This document shows positions 1 through 9,200 of a stretch of DNA of 64,000 nucleotides, in pieces. The stretch is taken from contig JAHBVK010000026.1 in assembly GCA_019637555.1 (NCBI GenBank), forward strand, positions 21,163-85,162, read 5' to 3'. The position numbers and the translations under genes were made by a program. Under the pieces are notes generated by a model. It saw only the letters and a program-made list of their open reading frames with translations. It was not told the origin of the DNA and searched no databases. How positions within the stretch are numbered: the stretch's first letter is position 1; each line of letters starts with the position of its first letter. Source of the stretch: Anaerolineae bacterium. Lineage in GTDB: Bacteria; Chloroflexota; Anaerolineae; Aggregatilineales; UBA2796.

Positions 1-130
1 GTAGTCATGAGAGTGATCCTATTCGCTAAGATGCCCTCATTATAGGAGCCTGTTGGATCGGCTGCGTGGTAGTGTCTGTACCTGTGTGAGCAAAGCAGTC
101 TTATCGGGTGATGGTTGACGATACAAGAGA

Positions 131-204
131 CAGGGCGAGGCACGCCCCGCCCCTACACCCAGACAAGAACCAGATTGGATTATGTAGGCGTGTGCCTCGC
201 CCTA
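131..204. repeat. GC-rich palindromic intergenic element, copy 1
   Basis: The left arm (131-156, beginning CAGGGCGAGGCACGCC) and the right arm (184-204, ending GTGCCTCGCCCTA) are inverted copies separated by about 27 bases. The same arms recur at 38350-38422, and a minimal form is at 20487-20511. The rest of 1-282 holds no convincing gene. Confidence 0.75.
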
Positions 205-220
205 TCTCCCCAGTTAGGCA

Positions 221-255
221 AAAAAAGAACCTATCAACGACACGCTGATAGGTTC
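221..255 (-). terminator. Rho-independent terminator of the Bax-inhibitor-like gene
   Basis: On the minus strand a perfect 10-bp stem (GAACCTATCA / TGATAGGTTC, 227-236 with 246-255) and 9-nt loop is followed by six T residues (221-226). It lies 28 bases past the stop codon of the gene at 283-1035. Confidence 0.9.
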
Positions 256-282
256 CCTGTATTGCTGTGACTTGAGTTACGG

Positions 283-1035
283 TCAGCTACGACGTGAGCT
301 GCCACCCATAATCCGCAGGATGAACATGAACAGGTTCACGAAGTTGGTGAACAAATGCAGCGCACCTAACAGCGCCACACGCTGCGCCATCATCGTATCG
401 CCACTGTTGGCGACCTGAACCGCCGTGTTCTTGATCCAGTTGGTGTTGTAGGCGACGAAGCCCGCGAAGATTACCACACCCGCATAGCTGATCAACCACT
501 CGATCATCTGGCTGTTAGCGAAGATATTCACGATGCTGGCAATGATCAAGCCGATGAGCGCCATGATCAGAATATTGCCAAACTTGGAGAGATCAGCTTT
601 AGTGGTGTAACCCCAGATGGACATTGCACCGAACATGCCTGCCGTTGCCACAAACGCCGTCGCAATCGTGCCCAGTTCGTAGACAGCGAAGATGGACGAG
701 ATGAACAGTCCGAAGATCGCCGTGAACACCAGATAGCCCACGATAGCTAGGGAAATGTTAGCCCGCATGATGATCGGGTTAATGGTGAACGCCAGTATCA
801 AGTAGGCGACCAGTGAACCGATCATGAAGACCGGATTCAGCAGGATACTGGAACGAGCGGCGACAGGATTGTTGATCAGCGCGATGTACTGCTGACCGAT
901 CACCCATGCGACGCCGAAGCAGACGGCGAGTCCAATCGCCATCCAGACGTACACCTGCCGCATGATCGCGCTGAGGTCGATTGCCCCATAGGAACGTGAA
1001 TCAGCAGTGGTGCTATTGTTCGAGTAAAAGCTCAT
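283..1035 (-). CDS. Bax inhibitor-1 family (YccA/YbhL-like) integral membrane protein
   Basis: This 250-aa protein has a short polar N terminus (about 25 residues) followed by seven closely spaced hydrophobic segments and a short basic tail (GGSSRRS), the layout of the bacterial Bax inhibitor-1/TMBIM family. Bacterial members are inner-membrane proteins; some are calcium or proton leak channels and YccA interacts with FtsH, but the role here is unknown. The ATG is preceded by a strong GGAGGG ribosome site. It is probably a single-gene unit: a promoter is visible upstream and a terminator follows the stop. The family call is firm and the function is inferred only. Confidence 0.88.
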   Translation of the reverse strand: MSFYSNNSTTADSRSYGAIDLSAIMRQVYVWMAIGLAVCFGVAWVIGQQYIALINNPVAARSSILLNPVFMIGSLVAYLILAFTINPIIMRANISLAIVGYLVFTAIFGLFISSIFAVYELGTIATAFVATAGMFGAMSIWGYTTKADLSKFGNILIMALIGLIIASIVNIFANSQMIEWLISYAGVVIFAGFVAYNTNWIKNTAVQVANSGDTMMAQRVALLGALHLFTNFVNLFMFILRIMGGSSRRS

Positions 1036-1079
1036 TTTTCCCTCCAGATGCCGAATTGTTGGAATCTGTCTTAGTCTGA

Positions 1080-1108
1080 ATTATAGGTGCTATCCTGCTC
1101 TACCACAA
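1080..1108 (-). promoter_or_regulatory. Putative sigma-70 promoter of the Bax-inhibitor-like gene
   Basis: Reading the minus strand, TTGTGG (1103-1108), a 17-base spacer and a perfect TATAAT (1080-1085) lie about 45 bases upstream of the ATG at 1035. The -35 box matches only three positions; the -10 box and spacing are ideal. Confidence 0.6.
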
Positions 1109-1153
1109 GTAAATCTCACGTTAGAGTTACGGCGTCTAAGTTAATCATGTCGC

Positions 1154-1936
1154 TTAAAGGCGTTGGATATAACTACGCACCATCTGCACCGCAGTTGCAG
1201 GATAATCGCTGATCGCTGGACGGGCGTACTGCTCAGCAATGTCGATCAGCGCCAGCGCCGCCTGCGGGATCGGCAGCAGCAACGCGCGGTTGATCTGTGC
1301 TCCAGCGTCGGGGAATACTGCTTCGAAGCGCCGGAAGGGATCGAGGTTATCCAGCTTTGCACTGGTTTTCGCCTGATCTTTGAGCACGTGTGCCAGCAGC
1401 GGCAGTAGATGATGCAGCAAGTAGAACTTGACGAAGGCGTGGGCGCTGAGTTGCTCACCGCGCCGATAGCGTCCTGTCCCTACGAATGACAGCGCCAGCA
1501 CCATCGAAACCGCACGTCGCGGATCAAAGGTGGTGGCGGCTGCTTCCGGCTGCTGGATCGCCGCCATCTGCGCGGCGATGTCTGCCCGATCCAGCAGTAC
1601 GCGGAAATCGTTGACCCGTGCCATCGTCAGATCCGCGATGGAGAAGACGGCAAACTCCAGCAGATGCCCTTCTTCATAGAATACCTTCAAGCCGTGTTCC
1701 GTCTCGCGGATCGCTAGCACGATCTTATCGCTATCGGGCAGCCAGCTTAAATCCTGCCGGAACGATTCCTGCACACCCTCGACGGTAATCACGAAAAAGT
1801 CATGATCTGACCATACATCGGGCGTGCGTCCCTGCTCCGCCATCGATCCCAGCGCGACCAGTCCGATCACACGCGGATCTGTTTCCAGATTCTGTTGTAA
1901 ATGTTTGGTGAAATCACGGAAATTTTGCAGTTCCAA
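1154..1936 (-). CDS. Nucleotidyltransferase-fold protein (aminoglycoside-nucleotidyltransferase-like)
   Basis: The 260-aa protein begins at a TTG preceded by AGGGAGA. Near residues 28-48 it carries a polymerase-beta-type signature: a Gly-Ser pair (ALGSMAE) followed by D-H-D (WSDHDFF), the metal-binding pattern of nucleotidyltransferases. The remainder is a helical region such as follows the catalytic domain in AadA/AadE-like or MNT-type enzymes. The substrate cannot be deduced: it could modify an aminoglycoside-like compound or a protein, or have another role. It lies upstream of and separate from the BI-1 gene. Fold is likely; specificity unknown. Confidence 0.6.
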   Translation of the reverse strand: MELQNFRDFTKHLQQNLETDPRVIGLVALGSMAEQGRTPDVWSDHDFFVITVEGVQESFRQDLSWLPDSDKIVLAIRETEHGLKVFYEEGHLLEFAVFSIADLTMARVNDFRVLLDRADIAAQMAAIQQPEAAATTFDPRRAVSMVLALSFVGTGRYRRGEQLSAHAFVKFYLLHHLLPLLAHVLKDQAKTSAKLDNLDPFRRFEAVFPDAGAQINRALLLPIPQAALALIDIAEQYARPAISDYPATAVQMVRSYIQRL

Positions 1937-1986
1937 CTAAGTTTCTCCCTGAGTCGTGGTAGTGGGCGAAGGGCGAAGTTGGATAG

Positions 1987-2622
1987 TTATAACATGATCA
2001 AGCCGCTGCGCGTGGCGCGGACAACCGCGTCGGTGCGGCTCTGCGCATTGAGTTTGCTGAGGATGGCGTTGATGTGGAACTTAACGGTGTGCTCGCTGAT
2101 GCTCAGCCGCTGCGCGATGATCTTGTTAGGCAGTCCTTCCGCCATCAGTTGCAGCACTTCCTGTTCGCGTGGCGTCAGATCATCAACAGGCGGCGTGATC
2201 GGGCGTTCGCGGGCGGGCATCACGGCAGCCGCCATCTGCGGATCGAGCGCTACCAGTCCGCGTTGCACCGCCTCCAGCGCTGCGATCAAGGTATCGGTTG
2301 AGGCATCGCGGCGCAGCAAGCCACGTGCTCCGGCTGACCATGCATCGGCAGCGGCGCTGACATCGCGCAGCAGTGCCACCACAGGTGGCAGAGCATCGCG
2401 CACCTCCAACAGTCGATCTAGCGCGGCGGAGTCCCAGCCCCAATCCCATAGGATCACCTGTGGCTGATAGATGCTGACCGCATTCACCAGATCGGAATCG
2501 GCGCTGACCTGCCCCACCACTTCGCAGCCGGGCTGCGTCTTAAGCAGTGATGCCAGCCCCGCCCGTGCCAGCGGATCGTCGCCAATAATCAGCAGTCGTA
2601 GATCGTTCATCGGATCGGTCAT
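1987..2622 (-). CDS. NarL/FixJ-type response regulator with LuxR DNA-binding domain
   Basis: This 211-aa protein has an N-terminal receiver (about residues 7-120) and a C-terminal LuxR-type helix-turn-helix (about 145-205; LTPREQEVLQLMAEGLPN followed by the SEHTVKFHI recognition helix). The acidic pair is D15-D16 and the phospho-acceptor is D60 in an unusual Trp-rich setting (ILWDWGWD). The conserved switch lysine is replaced by arginine (LLRRD, R105), and the usual Thr/Ser after beta-4 is not evident. It may therefore respond weakly or independently of phosphorylation. No partner kinase is adjacent. ATG codons for residues 1 or 5 could both serve as start. Confidence 0.85.
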   Translation of the reverse strand: MTDPMNDLRLLIIGDDPLARAGLASLLKTQPGCEVVGQVSADSDLVNAVSIYQPQVILWDWGWDSAALDRLLEVRDALPPVVALLRDVSAAADAWSAGARGLLRRDASTDTLIAALEAVQRGLVALDPQMAAAVMPARERPITPPVDDLTPREQEVLQLMAEGLPNKIIAQRLSISEHTVKFHINAILSKLNAQSRTDAVVRATRSGLIML

Positions 2623-2877
2623 GTTCCCTAGAGCCGAACAGTTACTGCTATCTTACAGGCGGGATGCCGATCTGATGTAATTCTTATACAGCGAAAAGCG
2701 GTGTTCCATAGCTGAGACATGAATCGAGTAAATTCTTGAAATTTTTAGATTGTTTGTCTTAAAGTTGTTACGAACTAGTGTATGATTGGATGGACACTAC
2801 AGCATACCCACTCCCTACACAGCAACAACATCGTTCACGCTGGTTATAGTGTCAAACCCATAGCTCGAAAGCTGATT

Positions 2878-3933
2878 ATGAAATCACAACACTTCAAACA
2901 ACTACTCATAAGCGGCGTCGTTCTCGGATTACTGACGACTCTCTCTCCCCTTTCTGAAACGGCGCGTGCGGGCGCTGCGACTTGTGCTACGATTTTGCAG
3001 CGTGCTACCGATACGCTGAAGCTGTCTTGCAGCGACGTTGGTCGCAATGAGGCATGCTACGGCAACGATGACGTCACCGCCGAACTACGCGAGCCAGCGC
3101 TGAATTTCAACACAGTTGGAGCGCGAATTGCTGTCCATTCGATCAGCCGCCTCTCGGCATCCGCGCTGAATTTACAGGCTCAAACGTGGGGCTTGTCGCT
3201 GCTCAAACTGAAGGTCAATCTACCGGATGCTCTGCCCGGTCAGAACGTCACCTTCCTCATTTACGGCAATACCTCCGTCGAAAACGCCTCCGAGGATATG
3301 CAGGCGTTCTACTTTACGACGGGCTTAGGCGCACCACAGTGCAAGGAAGTGCCTAACGACGCGATTCTCGTCCATTCGCCTAAAGGAACAAAGGTCACTT
3401 TTAGCGCCAACGGCGTTGATATTACCATCGGCTCGGTGGCGCTGATCACGGCGGAACCGAATGGCAGCATGAGTTTTTCGCTGATTCAAGGTAGTGCAAG
3501 TCTCAAGACGGCTGGTGGCGAGGTCAGCGTCAAACCGAATCAAATGTCCACGATCCCGTTAGGTGGGCTAAACGGATTGCAGGCTGTCGGCGCACCAAGT
3601 ACACCAGTGGACATCACCTTTGACGCTAACGTGATCTCGCTGCTCACGTCGGTCAGCAGTCTGTTCGACGGTAACCAGATCGAAGAAGATGGTGCGACGC
3701 CTGCCGTGACATCGGAGAGTCAAGCTCCCACCGCTACCAAAGCGGCGAAGACCAAAACTCCCAAACCGAGTAACGATCAGAACGGCAGTGGCAACGGTAA
3801 CAACGGCAAAAGCCCCAACAGCAACGACAGCAACGGCAGCGGTAATGGCAACAATGGCGGCGGTGATAGCGGCGGCAAAGATAGGGAAAAGGGTAAAGAT
3901 AAGGGTAAGGGCAAAAGCGGAGAAGACGACTAA
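2878..3933 (+). CDS. Secreted FecR-domain-like protein with Gly/Asn/Lys-rich tail
   Basis: The reading frame opens at 2782, but the ATG at 2878 gives a clean signal peptide (MKSQHFKQ, then a hydrophobic run ending near SETARAGA) and is preferred. The mature part contains a FecR-like beta segment at about nt 3360-3550 (VHSPKGTKVTF, then SASLKTAGGEVSVKPNQ). The last 50 residues are a charged low-complexity tail of GSGN, DKGKGK and similar motifs. FecR domains usually form extracytoplasmic sensor or scaffold modules. The kinase gene starts 11 bases after the stop, so the two are probably co-transcribed. No sigma factor accompanies it. Confidence 0.65.
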   Translation: MKSQHFKQLLISGVVLGLLTTLSPLSETARAGAATCATILQRATDTLKLSCSDVGRNEACYGNDDVTAELREPALNFNTVGARIAVHSISRLSASALNLQAQTWGLSLLKLKVNLPDALPGQNVTFLIYGNTSVENASEDMQAFYFTTGLGAPQCKEVPNDAILVHSPKGTKVTFSANGVDITIGSVALITAEPNGSMSFSLIQGSASLKTAGGEVSVKPNQMSTIPLGGLNGLQAVGAPSTPVDITFDANVISLLTSVSSLFDGNQIEEDGATPAVTSESQAPTATKAAKTKTPKPSNDQNGSGNGNNGKSPNSNDSNGSGNGNNGGGDSGGKDREKGKDKGKGKSGEDD

Positions 3934-3944
3934 CTGTTAGCGTT

Positions 3945-6203
3945 ATGCCAATATCTGCAGCTAATTCCGTACAGGTCGGTGCATACCTCTCCTCCTACCG
4001 CCTGACCGAAGTCCTCGGCAAGGGTGGGTTCGCCACCGTTTTCTCTGCATGGGATACGCGCCTCAACCGATTGGTTGCGGTCAAAGTGATGCAGCGTATC
4101 CAAGAGGACGGAGACGAGTACAGCCCCGAACAATTCCAGCGCGAAGCGGCGATGATCACGCAGCTTCAACATCCCTTCGTCATCCCGCTGTACGATTTCG
4201 GTGAGACGGCTGATCTGCGCTTCCTCGTGATGCGCTATGTGGCAGGAGGCACGTTGGAGCAGCGTCTCGCCAAGACGCCCAAACTGCCGCTCGATACGAT
4301 TTTGCCGCTAATGACGCAGATTGCCTCGGCGTTGGATTATATTCACGGGCAAAACGTCGTTCACCGCGATCTCAAGCCCGGCAATGTGCTGCTGGATCAT
4401 CAAGGGATGTCCTATCTAGCTGATTTCGGATTGGCGAAGTTGATGGATCGGAAGTTCAGCCAGCATACCATCGCCGGAACGATGCATTTCATGGCTTCCG
4501 AGCAAATGGTCGGAAGCAAAAACCTCTCTACCCGCGCCGACATCTACAGTTTCGGCATCCTGTTGTATCGTCTGTTTACTGGTCAGTTACCTTTTGACGG
4601 CAAACAGTCGCTGGGAATTTTGCAGCTTCACGAGAACGCCGAACTGCCCGACCTAACCACGCTAGACCCTACCCTGCCAACGATACTCACGGATACCCTG
4701 CGCTGGGCGACCCACCGTGATGAGCAAGCACGTCCTGCACGCGCATCCGAGATCGCCAAGCATGTGCTAGCGATCTTCGATAAAGCGACTACCGCTTCCG
4801 TACTGACGCCGAGCGTCGATCTTGAGCAGTGGCGCAGCGTTGAGATGGAGATCGCTTTACAGCGCGCACTGGTAGCTTGGCAGGAACGCCGCGCGATCCC
4901 TAGTTTGATTGATTTCTTGCTGCTGCACGATGCCTTTCAGTCTAATCCGGCGCTGCTTGATGCCGAAGGTTACTCGATGATGCTGCGCGCCGCACTGGAG
5001 TACAACCAATTCATCGACTACTGGTCGCCGCGTATCCGCGTCGAGGCACAGCAGCAGGTATACGCGCACGTCCTGACCACTGGCGGTGAGGAGGCGGTAG
5101 GTCGGGCGCTCGGTTTGCTGACGACGCAATCCGCCAGCGATGCAGTACTGGAAAAAGTCGCGGGACGTCTCTACCCCTCGACTGTAACTGCCGCTGCCAG
5201 TCTGGACGTATTACAACGACTGCTGCCACCAGAGGATAAGTGGACGGAAGTGGATGGCGTACCCGCAGTAGTCGATGCTCAACTAGCGGCTCTGGCTGCC
5301 GCGCCATCCCCATTAGCGGAATCAGCGGCACGATTCATCGGTGAACGACGACGCACCATTGCTCTGCGTCAGCTCATCTCAGGGGATCATCTGACGGCGG
5401 CGCTTTCAGCAATGGACGCTACTTCAGGGAAGCCACCAGCGCTGGCGAGCACACCCAATCGCTGGCGATTCTGGCTGCGCTTGGCTGGACGGCAGTTGTA
5501 CCGTCGCAGTCTGCGACGCTTCCTGTACATTATGCTCGGCAGTGTAATCGGCATGATGGTGATGATCTACGCGACCTACCCTGATGTGCCGGATAGACCG
5601 CTGCAGCGCCCTTTCAACGCGGTGGGCATCGGCGTGCTGTTTGGTACACTGTATGGCGCGGGGGTACTGCTCTCTCAACAGATCAGCGGCAGCTTGCGCG
5701 TCCTCGCTCCACCGCTCCGCAGTTTGCTGGCACTGCTCGTTGGCGGCGCGTGGATGATTTTCTGCTTTTCCCTGTATCAGCAAGTGGTGCTCAATGATGT
5801 GCTAGAAACTGACATCGCCATCATCTGCGGATTGTTGTACGTGGCTGGCTTCTGCTTTCCGCTGGATCGGCGGCTGAGCGCGTTGGCGGGCACACTTGGC
5901 ATTTTTCTAGCGTTGTACCTGCCGTGGGCACGCTACATCAGCTATTTGGACGGATACGTCGCCGTCGATTATGCTACCGCACCTTTTATGTTCGTTGACA
6001 TTTCGACGGCAACAACAGCCATCCCGCTGATTCTGTTCCACGCCGCTATTGTCGGCGGTGCTAGTTACTTAGCGGAATGGCGACGCACAACAGCCGTTGT
6101 TACTGCGCCTACGGCAGTGCCCAATGGCAGTGATACCATCATCTTCAGCAAAGAAGCGGTGCTGACATACCCCGAAGCGGATGCCAGTAAACACAAAGCG
6201 TAA
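3945..6203 (+). CDS. Membrane-anchored Hanks-type Ser/Thr protein kinase
   Basis: The 752-aa protein has an N-terminal kinase domain (about 18-280): glycine loop LGKGGFATV, ATP-binding K47 (VAVK), catalytic loop HRDLKPGN with D142, and DFG D160, so it should be active. A helical linker (about 290-500) is followed by five or six hydrophobic segments (about 525-715) and a short cytoplasmic tail. There is no PASTA domain, so any ligand sensing would have to go through the membrane bundle or a partner such as the FecR-like protein encoded 11 bases upstream. No Shine-Dalgarno is obvious, which fits translational coupling. The stop codon lies three bases from the convergent mfd stop. Confidence 0.9.
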   Translation: MPISAANSVQVGAYLSSYRLTEVLGKGGFATVFSAWDTRLNRLVAVKVMQRIQEDGDEYSPEQFQREAAMITQLQHPFVIPLYDFGETADLRFLVMRYVAGGTLEQRLAKTPKLPLDTILPLMTQIASALDYIHGQNVVHRDLKPGNVLLDHQGMSYLADFGLAKLMDRKFSQHTIAGTMHFMASEQMVGSKNLSTRADIYSFGILLYRLFTGQLPFDGKQSLGILQLHENAELPDLTTLDPTLPTILTDTLRWATHRDEQARPARASEIAKHVLAIFDKATTASVLTPSVDLEQWRSVEMEIALQRALVAWQERRAIPSLIDFLLLHDAFQSNPALLDAEGYSMMLRAALEYNQFIDYWSPRIRVEAQQQVYAHVLTTGGEEAVGRALGLLTTQSASDAVLEKVAGRLYPSTVTAAASLDVLQRLLPPEDKWTEVDGVPAVVDAQLAALAAAPSPLAESAARFIGERRRTIALRQLISGDHLTAALSAMDATSGKPPALASTPNRWRFWLRLAGRQLYRRSLRRFLYIMLGSVIGMMVMIYATYPDVPDRPLQRPFNAVGIGVLFGTLYGAGVLLSQQISGSLRVLAPPLRSLLALLVGGAWMIFCFSLYQQVVLNDVLETDIAIICGLLYVAGFCFPLDRRLSALAGTLGIFLALYLPWARYISYLDGYVAVDYATAPFMFVDISTATTAIPLILFHAAIVGGASYLAEWRRTTAVVTAPTAVPNGSDTIIFSKEAVLTYPEADASKHKA

Positions 6204-6206
6204 GCG

Positions 6207-9200
6207 TCACGATTGCGCGCTTTCCGTCTCCCGCATGTCCAGCCGATCCAGCACATCGAGCAAGTGGGTTTGCCAATCATCGCTTTCGCGGGGCAACCAG
6301 ACGGCGGTACGGCTGACGCGCACGTTGTTCTCCAAGTAGCGCTGCAAACCGCCGCGATCCACTTCCGCGAGATAGGGCAAACGGATGCTGATCTGTCCCT
6401 CGTTGAAGCTAATCGCGGAGACGTTGGCAGCGGCAGCTAGTAGTTTGACGCGCACCTGAAACAGCAGACCGAGCATCTCTGGCGGCAGTGCCCCGAAGCG
6501 GTCCGTCAGTTCTGCGGTGATCTCATCCAGCGCCTGCACGCTGTTGATGTCGGCAATGCGGCGATAGAGTTGCAAGCGCATCTGCATCTCAGGGATGAAC
6601 TCCACCGGAATGAATGCTGGAACGGGCAGATCGATGGTCAGGATCGGCGCGGCAACGGTGGCGGCTTTGGCGTCTTCCGCTTCCAGTTTCTTGCCTGCCT
6701 TCAGCTTGCCCACCGCCTGCGAGAGCATCTGCGTGTACAGATGGATGCCAACGGAATTGATGTAGCCACTCTGCCGCAAGCCCAAAAGATCACCGGTGCC
6801 ACGTATCTCCAGATCGCGCATGGCGATGTTCATGCCCGAACCCAGATCGGTCTGCTCGGCGATGGTGTCGAGCCGTGCTTTCGCTTCCGGCGTCAGATGG
6901 GCATGGCGGGGATAGAACAGGTAGGCATACGCCTGATTCACGCTGCGTCCGACGCGCCCACGCAACTGATATAACTGCGCCAGCCCGAACATATCGGCGT
7001 GATCCACAATGAGGGTGTTGGCGTTAGGGATGTCCAAGCCACTCTCGATGATCGTCGTACACAGCAGCACATGATACGACCCCGACGCGAAATCGGTCAT
7101 CACCCGTTCCAGCTCATCCTCCGGCATCTGTCCATGCCCGATGATGATCCGTGCTTCCGGCACCAGTTCACTCAGCTTGTGCTCCATGCTGTCGATGGTG
7201 GAAACGCGGTTGTGCAGGAAATAAATCTGACCATCCCGATCTATCTCACGCAAGATCGCCTGCCGGATCATCTTGTCGTCATAAGCGCCGACGTGCGTTA
7301 AGACGGGTAAGCGTTCTTCCGGTGGCGTTTGCAGTAAGCTGATGTCGCGTACGCCCGCCAGACTCATGTACAGCGTGCGCGGGATCGGCGTAGCGGTCAT
7401 GGTCAGAATATCAACTTCGGTGCGCATCCGTTTCAAGCGCTCTTTGTGCGTGACGCCGAAGCGCTGCTCCTCGTCGACCACCAGCAAACCGAGATCGCGG
7501 AACTTGACATCCTCTTGCAGCAAGCGATGCGTACCGATCAGGATGTCGATCGCACCCGCTGCCGCCGCGTCGATGATCTCTTTCTGTTCTTTGTGACTAC
7601 GGAATCGCGAGAGCATCTCTACTTTGACCGGAAACGCCGCCATGCGCTGACTGAAGGTGTTGTAATGCTGCTGCGCTAATACCGTCGTGGGTACAAGGAT
7701 CGCCACTTGCTTGCCCGCCATCACCGCTTTGAAGGCGGCACGCAGCGCGATCTCCGTCTTGCCGTATCCCACATCGCCGCAGATCAAGCGATCCATCGGC
7801 TGCGGACGTTCCATATCCGCTTTGACCTCACGCAGTACACGCAGTTGATCTTCCGTCTCGATGAAGGGGAAGCTGGCTTCCAGTTCCGCTTGCCACGGCA
7901 CGTCCGGCGGGAAAGCGAAGCCACTAACACTGGCGCGGGAGGCGTACAGCTCCAGCAGATCGCGTGCGACTTCTTCGGCGTTAGCGCGGGCATTTTCTTT
8001 AGCGCGTAACCATTCCGTGCTGCCGAGCTTGCTGAGTGCTGGCTCCTGACCCTCCACGCCGACGAACTTGGTCAGCCGATCCGCCTGATGGATCGGCACG
8101 TAGAGGGTATCGTTACCCGCGAACTGGATGACCAGATATTCGCGTTCGCTTTTATCCAGCGTGCGCTTGATCATGCCTGCGAAGCGTCCGATGCCATACT
8201 CAACGTGGACGATGTAATCGCCTTCCACCATGTCGGCAAAATACGCTTCCGGCGAAACAGCGCGCGGCGTCAGATGGCGGCGCGGTTCGGGGCGCTTCCA
8301 GCCAAAAATCTCGGCATCGGTGAACAGATGCAGCGGTGGATGTTCTTCCGGCTTGAAGGTCCAGCCTTCCGCCATCGCACCTTCCACGAAGGTGATACCG
8401 CTAACGCCGTCATCGATCTGCGAGACGGGTGTGATCGCGCCACCGCCGTTATCCGTCCATAGCTCCGCCAACCGCTGTGCCTGATTGCTGACCACTATGG
8501 CGCGGTTATCGGCGCTGTAGAAGTCGCGCAGACCGTCAAGGAACGCCTTCAACTGTCCGCCGTAGCGATTGCCCGGCGCGAACAAACGACCCAGCGACAG
8601 CGGATCGCCCGCGAAGATGTCGCCATCCTCGGATTCCTCACCTGTTGGCGCGGCGAGATGCAGCGGCTTGTGGTCGCGCAGTTGATCGCGCAGTTCTTCC
8701 CATGTGAAGTAAGGTAGCGGGTAGTCAGCGGGGATTTGTCCTAACGACAGCTTTTCCTCGCGCTGCGATACTGCCTGCGTTTCCAATTCTTCCAACGCCG
8801 CCGCCACGCCCTGCCAATCTTCCACCACAACCAGCGAGTCAGATGGTAGATAGTCGATCAGGCTGACGGGCTGGCTGTAGAAGTAAGGCAGATAAAATTC
8901 CAGCATCGGAAAGGCGGATTCAGCGTAGAGTTCAGCCTCGTCGGGTGCTGCGGAGGTCAAGTCCTCGTCGCCGGGAGGCAGGATGCTAAACCACTTGGAG
9001 AGGCGCTCCGCCACTGGTCGCGCAAGCTTGGGCAGTGATTCACGCGCAGGCACGACCACGATCTGCTGCAGATTGTCGGCTGATCGCTGGGTGTGCGGAT
9101 CAAAGGTGCGAATGCTCTCGATCTCGTCGCCCCAGAATTCCATCCGTACCGGACGCAGCGCGTTGATCGGGTAAACATCAATGATGCCACCGCGACGGCT

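Noticed and set aside
2736..2786. TTGAAA/TATGAT-type elements before the FecR-like gene as a promoter
   Set aside because: No pair with an acceptable 16-18 base spacing was found.
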